Shown here: piece by piece, positions 5,773 to 9,206 of the stretch
How positions within the stretch are numbered: the first letter of the stretch is position 1
Layout: every line of letters begins with the position of its first letter
Origin: Flavobacteriales bacterium
GTDB lineage: Bacteria; Bacteroidota; Bacteroidia; Flavobacteriales; BACL11
Assembly: GCA_002724895.1 (NCBI GenBank)
Contig: PBQB01000011.1
Location: 1 to 9,206, forward strand
Length of the DNA stretch: 9,206 bases
Direction of reading: 5' to 3'
Made by a program: the position numbers and the translations under genes
The notes under the pieces: model-generated
What the model saw: only the letters and a program-made list of their open reading frames with translations
The model's database searches: none
Told to the model about the DNA's origin: nothing

Positions 5773-7174
5773 TATATCATTTTCTTTGATTTTTATTTCT
5801 TTTTTTCTGAGTGGGCAAACTTCAAGTTTTTATTCTAATTCAAATGTAAATTTGAATGAATTTAATAGCAATAATTTTACTTTTTTAAATAAAAAATATA
5901 ATATATCTTCAAATAAAAAGATGGCGTCTTTTTCTAGTTTTAGTGAAAAAGAATTTTTTTTTAGCCATTTATATGGACTTGGTTTACATATCAAGTATGC
6001 AAACAAGTTAAATTTTGTTTTGAACACAGAGATATACGCAGGAGACTTTGAAAATATTAATAGACAATATATTGATTCTCTTTCTATATTTCCAGGTTTT
6101 GGTCCAAGTAAAAATATGAATCAGTTATATTTTACTTATCAGTATAACCGCAATATTGAGTTTGATTTTGGTAAAGGAAAACATTTTATTGGTAGTGGAT
6201 ATCATTCTCTGTTATTGTCTAAGAATAATAGCCCTTACACTTATTTTAAAATTAGCACGAAATTTGGTAAAATCCAATACTATAATTTATTTACTACATT
6301 CATTAATCATGATATGATTGATTATGGAAGAAAAAAACATGCTACAATTCATTATTTAGATATTGCTTTTAATAACTATATATCACTTGGCTTTTTTGAA
6401 GCGATTTTGTGGCAATCTAAATCAATTAATTCAAATAAGGGGTTTGAATTTGCGTATATGAATCCAATCATTTTTTATAGACCAGTTGAGTTTTCTATGC
6501 AGTCAAATAAAGGAAATGCATTAATGGGTTTAAATTTTAATTTGTTACTTAATCAAAATAAAGATGCAAATATATATTCACAATTATTAATTGATGATGT
6601 TAATATCTCAAGGAGAAAAGATCAAGATGCAAATTATAGTTCAGGATTTTTTCAAAATAAAATTGCATATCAAATAGGTGCAAAAACAAAATTGAATGAT
6701 AAAATTAAAATACTAATCGAATATAATCATGTACAACCATATACATATGGTCATAGAACCGTCTTGCAAAATTATTCACATATGAATGAAGCTCTTGCTC
6801 ATCCATTGGGTGCAAATTTCAAAGAAGTAATTTCTGTTTTAAAATTTAATTATAATTTAATAAAATTAAATTTAAAATTTTTTAGAACTGAAGTTGGTCT
6901 TGATTCAATTAGTAGCCATTTTGGACAAAATATTTTTTTATCTGACTTTGATGCGTCCACTGGTGGGCAGTATTCATATGGAAACTTTAATGGACAGGGA
7001 GTCCTAACTACAATATATTCAATTCAACCTGAATTAATTTATTCAATAAATAATATAGATCTTTTTAGCTCAATTTTTTATAGATTTAAAAAGTCTAGTA
7101 ATTTTAGTTCAGAAGATTTATGCTTTTCTTTTGGTTTTAGAACATTTCCCTTTCAAATACATAGAGATTACTAG
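5756..7174 (+). CDS. remB: RemB/Wzi-like outer-membrane protein
   Basis: The protein has 472 residues and begins with a signal peptide (Lys-Lys, a hydrophobic run to about residue 18, then LSGQT). The rest has alternating polar and aromatic residues typical of outer-membrane beta-strands, and it ends in a strand with aromatics (FRTFPFQIHRDY). Blocks shared with the Wzi capsule-anchoring family and with the flavobacterial gliding protein RemB are FGKGKHFIGSGYHSLLLS (138-155), NPIIFYRPVEFSMQS (236-250), NALMGLNF (254-261), EYNHVQPYTYGH (322-333) and ALAHPLGANFKE (346-357). In Wzi, this barrel binds surface polysaccharide. In flavobacteria, RemB is a cell-surface protein linked to motility and polysaccharide. 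Being coupled to the initiating transferase gene, it probably helps hold or organise the cluster's polysaccharide at the surface. The start at 5756 gives the signal peptide; an AAAAGGAG (5748-5755) abuts it, too close to act as a normal ribosome binding site. Assignment to RemB rests on remembered family motifs. Confidence 0.82.
   Translation: MKKHFNISFSLIFISFFLSGQTSSFYSNSNVNLNEFNSNNFTFLNKKYNISSNKKMASFSSFSEKEFFFSHLYGLGLHIKYANKLNFVLNTEIYAGDFENINRQYIDSLSIFPGFGPSKNMNQLYFTYQYNRNIEFDFGKGKHFIGSGYHSLLLSKNNSPYTYFKISTKFGKIQYYNLFTTFINHDMIDYGRKKHATIHYLDIAFNNYISLGFFEAILWQSKSINSNKGFEFAYMNPIIFYRPVEFSMQSNKGNALMGLNFNLLLNQNKDANIYSQLLIDDVNISRRKDQDANYSSGFFQNKIAYQIGAKTKLNDKIKILIEYNHVQPYTYGHRTVLQNYSHMNEALAHPLGANFKEVISVLKFNYNLIKLNLKFFRTEVGLDSISSHFGQNIFLSDFDASTGGQYSYGNFNGQGVLTTIYSIQPELIYSINNIDLFSSIFYRFKKSSNFSSEDLCFSFGFRTFPFQIHRDY
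7171..7174. other. CTAG shared by two convergent stop codons
   Basis: The + strand RemB-like gene ends with TAG at 7172-7174 and the - strand TPR-SPOR gene ends with TAG at 7173-7171. Both are read from the palindrome CTAG. There is no intergenic space, and I see no terminator hairpin, so transcripts from the two strands must either stop inside the opposite gene or overlap. Confidence 0.9.
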
Positions 7175-8787
7175 AATTCTTCTAACTCTTCCATTTCTTC
7201 ACATTTGAATGCAATAATATTTGCTTTGGTATATCCTTGCTCTTTTAACTTCTCTTCATATAAGCGTGCTTCTTCTAGTTGATAAAAAATACCGGTAACA
7301 TATGCTGTCCTTTTTTCATCGATTGGAATAGCGACAACATTTTGTTTTTCAAATAATGAGACAGGTGTATCAAATTCTCCAAATACACCAAGATTAACTC
7401 TAAATAGGCATGGTTGATTTCCTTGCTCTATTTGTTCTTCTTTACTAAATGATGTGACAAGCTTATTTCTTGCTTTAATATAATCTTCATATATCTTCTG
7501 AGCTTTTTTTTCTTCATTTTGTTCTCTATAAATATATATTAGATTTTGGTATGCAGGTAAATACAATTTATCTTTTTTTATAGATGAATTGAATAGTTTA
7601 ATTGCTTCTTTTGTATATTCTTTTACTGTTAATGATTCTTTTCTTTTACCTGTTCTTCTATCTATCCTAACAGTAAGATCTGTATATGCATAATAGGCAA
7701 CAGCGAGATTATATGTCCACCTGTGTGTTTTATATATTTTAGAAGTTAAGTTACGTATATATCTTTTAGCTTGTCCTGCTCCTCGCTTTTGTCCTGTTGC
7801 TAAATAAGCTATTGCAAGATTTCCTCTTACATACGAAAGTCCATCATCTGGAACAACTCTTTTTATTTTTTTTTCAGTGTTTTTAAGATGTGTTTGTGCA
7901 GCTTTAAAAGATCTATTTTCTAAAGCATTAACTCCTAGTGTGTATTCAGCAATTCCTTCTTGAACCTTATCCATTTCTTTATCTTCAATTTTTTCAATTT
8001 TATTGAACTCAAGAAGATTATTATTCGTAACTATTTTAAGGTTAGAGACATCCGGCTTTATTCCTTTAGGTAAAACAATAATTTTTTTTGATTCTTTATC
8101 TTTAGTTGTTTTTTCTTTTTTATTCTTTTTTTCTTTTTTTTCAATCAACTTATTTTTTGCGGTTTCTAAACGATCTAAAACTTTATCTGCATCTTCATCA
8201 TTACCTGATTTTCTGTAAATTCCTTCTAATGTTACATACGCTTGGAAATAAAATTGATTTTTTCGTATTATGTTACTTAGTAATTTGGTTGCTTCTAATT
8301 GATTTTTTGGATCTTCTGTAAAATATTTTGCTATAGCTATGTTGTAAGACCAATTTAAATCATTATAAATTTTAGATGTTGTAATCTTTAGAAGTCTGTC
8401 GCTTTCTGCTCGAGCCTCTTTTGTGCCAAGATTAGCATGACAAAGTGCCATGTTTACTCTTATGTAATTCAAAGCATCATCATTTAATTTAGCTCTTTTA
8501 TATCTTTTCATAGCAGCTTTAAATTCATTTAGAGCTGATGCATATTCATTTTTATTCATTAAGTCAATAGCATTATTATAATGTATATTTCCTCTTTTTG
8601 TTTGATCTTTTGTTCTTTTTGTAATATCTTTCTCTTTAACAAATGTTAATATTTTATCTACATCAGAAATTGGTTTCCAGTCAAATGCTGTTAAGTTTTC
8701 TGTATTATTAGTTTCAAAAGGAAATGATAACAATGTATTAGAGCCTATAAAGGATATTGCTAATAGTGTGATGATGATCTTTTTCAT
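7171..8787 (-). CDS. Exported duplicated-TPR protein with C-terminal SPOR-like domain
   Basis: The protein has 538 residues. A signal peptide is clear (MKKIIITLLAISFIGSNTLL, no lipobox Cys), so the mature protein should be periplasmic. Two copies of a TPR-like helical module follow, at about 66-216 and 278-446. They share ordered landmarks: NYIRVNMALCHANLGTKEA against SYVRGNLAIAYLATGQKRG, TSKIY at 137-141 and again at 348-352, WSYNIAIAKYF against WTYNLAVAYYA, and a final FQAYVTLEGIYRKSGN against LPAYQNLIYIYREQNE. A Lys/Glu-rich linker (about 211-235) separates them. Residues 460-530 look like a SPOR domain: FRVNLGVFGEF, then YVTGIFYQLEEARLYEEKLKEQGY and ANIIAF, the usual beta-alpha-beta-beta-alpha-beta order. 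SPOR domains bind denuded peptidoglycan glycan strands, so the protein may be a cell-wall-linked scaffold. Its partners are unknown. The gene converges on the polysaccharide cluster and lies 44 bp downstream of a T9SS cargo gene on the same strand. Confidence 0.82.
   Translation of the reverse strand: MKKIIITLLAISFIGSNTLLSFPFETNNTENLTAFDWKPISDVDKILTFVKEKDITKRTKDQTKRGNIHYNNAIDLMNKNEYASALNEFKAAMKRYKRAKLNDDALNYIRVNMALCHANLGTKEARAESDRLLKITTSKIYNDLNWSYNIAIAKYFTEDPKNQLEATKLLSNIIRKNQFYFQAYVTLEGIYRKSGNDEDADKVLDRLETAKNKLIEKKEKKNKKEKTTKDKESKKIIVLPKGIKPDVSNLKIVTNNNLLEFNKIEKIEDKEMDKVQEGIAEYTLGVNALENRSFKAAQTHLKNTEKKIKRVVPDDGLSYVRGNLAIAYLATGQKRGAGQAKRYIRNLTSKIYKTHRWTYNLAVAYYAYTDLTVRIDRRTGKRKESLTVKEYTKEAIKLFNSSIKKDKLYLPAYQNLIYIYREQNEEKKAQKIYEDYIKARNKLVTSFSKEEQIEQGNQPCLFRVNLGVFGEFDTPVSLFEKQNVVAIPIDEKRTAYVTGIFYQLEEARLYEEKLKEQGYTKANIIAFKCEEMEELEEF
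7450..7956 (-). repeat. Second copy of the duplicated TPR-like module (protein-level repeat)
   Basis: This stretch encodes residues about 278-446 of the same protein. Compared with the first copy it carries an insertion of roughly a dozen residues (about 371-387, rich in Arg, Lys and Thr) between the WTYNLAVAYY helix and the following EAIKLF helix. The first copy has only a short TEDPKNQL turn there. Confidence 0.75.
8140..8592 (-). repeat. First copy of the duplicated TPR-like module (protein-level repeat)
   Basis: This stretch encodes residues about 66-216 of the TPR-SPOR protein. It aligns along its whole length with the module encoded at 7450-7956, with clear matching blocks in the same order (RxNxA, TSKIY, W-S/T-YN-I/L-A, QAY against PAYQ). 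The similarity is at protein level and not obvious in the bases, so the duplication is old. Confidence 0.75.
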
Positions 8788-8831
8788 TGTTAAATTTGTA
8801 TGTTTAATTTAAGTCCGCAAATTATGAAAAA
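8788..8831 (-). other. Short gap between the T9SS cargo gene and the TPR-SPOR gene
   Basis: These 44 A/T-rich bases form the 5' leader of the TPR-SPOR gene. I see no exact Bacteroidota promoter (only a TAATTTG one base short of TAnnTTTG), no Shine-Dalgarno site and no terminator hairpin. Co-transcription with the upstream gene is possible. Confidence 0.4.
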
Positions 8832-9206
8832 TTATTGAAGTATTATACTTTGCATAAATATCTCATCTTTTGTTTCAAATTTGAGATGATAAATACCTTT
8901 CTTTAAAGAAGAAAAGTCATATGAAATGCCATTATTTTTTATTAAAGAATTACTATCATTAAAAATAGTTTGTCCCAAGCTATTAAGTATTTTAATTTTA
9001 AAAAAACCTTTGTTATGATTAATATTTATTTGCCCACTTGTAGGATTTGGATATATTTTAATTTTGCTATTAATATTTATATAACTATTAAATGAGAATA
9101 AAAATTCTGTTGAATTAGATGAACAACCATTAGAGTCAATAACTTCAACAAAATAAATTCCATTAATATTTGGGTAAAATATATTTGAATTAGCTCCGCT
9201 TATAGG
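8832..9206 (-). CDS. C-terminal end of a secreted protein with T9SS type A sorting domain (5' end outside the window)
   Basis: The frame is open on the - strand from the right edge to the TAA at 8834-8832, giving the last 124 residues of a longer protein. Visible residues 1-33 (GANSNIFYP, NGIYFVEVIDSNGCSS) are typical of the last Ig-like or PKD-like repeat of large flavobacterial adhesins and surface enzymes. Residues about 50-124 form the T9SS type A sorting domain: KIYPNPTSGQININ, then FKIKILNSLGQTIF, then LKKGIYHLKF and a final strand QSIILQ. This tail directs export through the type IX system across the outer membrane, after which it is normally cleaved and the protein attached to the cell surface or released. 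The functional part of the protein lies beyond the window, so its activity is unknown. It runs in the same direction as the TPR-SPOR gene and ends 44 bp before it. Confidence 0.88.
   Translation of the reverse strand, partial: PISGANSNIFYPNINGIYFVEVIDSNGCSSNSTEFLFSFNSYININSKIKIYPNPTSGQININHNKGFFKIKILNSLGQTIFNDSNSLIKNNGISYDFSSLKKGIYHLKFETKDEIFMQSIILQ

Noticed and set aside
5830..6027. Open - strand frame of 65 codons inside the RemB-like gene
   Set aside because: It is a shadow of an A/T-rich coding region, with a composition that simply mirrors Lys/Phe codons.
8003..8321. Two overlapping + strand frames rich in Phe and Leu, opposite the TPR-SPOR gene
   Set aside because: They are the antisense of the Lys-rich linker and helices; the apparent membrane-like character comes from AAA/GAA codons read backwards.

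Overview
The window is strongly AT-rich and reads as part of the chromosome of a member of the Bacteroidota, most likely a flavobacterium-like and possibly marine organism. The evidence is a type IX secretion (T9SS) C-terminal sorting domain at the right edge, a RemB/Wzi-like outer-membrane protein of the kind found in gliding flavobacteria, almost no Shine-Dalgarno-like sites ahead of the genes, and A/T-rich codon use throughout.

Left part (1-7174, all + strand): a tightly packed surface-polysaccharide gene cluster that continues beyond the left edge. In order it has the C-terminal end of a sulfotransferase, a complete PAPS-dependent sulfotransferase, a serine-acetyltransferase-like sugar O-acetyltransferase, a GT4 glycosyltransferase, a second complete sulfotransferase of another subfamily, a WecG/TagA/CpsF (GT26) glycosyltransferase, a WcaJ-like polyprenyl-phosphate sugar-1-phosphate transferase that would start the repeat unit, and a RemB/Wzi-like outer-membrane barrel protein. 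Most junctions overlap (two ATGA overlaps, others of 11-17 bp), and the only gaps are 7 bp and 40 bp. This suggests one transcript with translational coupling. Together the genes could prime a lipid carrier, add at least two sugars, decorate the glycan with acetyl and sulfate groups, and anchor or organise it at the surface. No flippase (Wzx), polymerase (Wzy), Wza or Wzc is inside the window, so the pathway is incomplete here.

Right part (7171-9206, all - strand): a convergent gene whose stop codon overlaps that of the RemB-like gene in one CTAG palindrome. It encodes an exported protein with a duplicated TPR-like module, a lysine-rich linker and a C-terminal SPOR-like domain. Upstream of it, running off the right edge, is the C-terminal end of a large secreted protein with a T9SS type A sorting tail.

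I see no RNA genes, CRISPR arrays, insertion sequences or integration sites. The locus is a recognisable type of polysaccharide cluster. Its unusual points are the density of sulfotransferases, the degenerate active-site motifs in two enzymes, and the duplicated TPR-SPOR protein.
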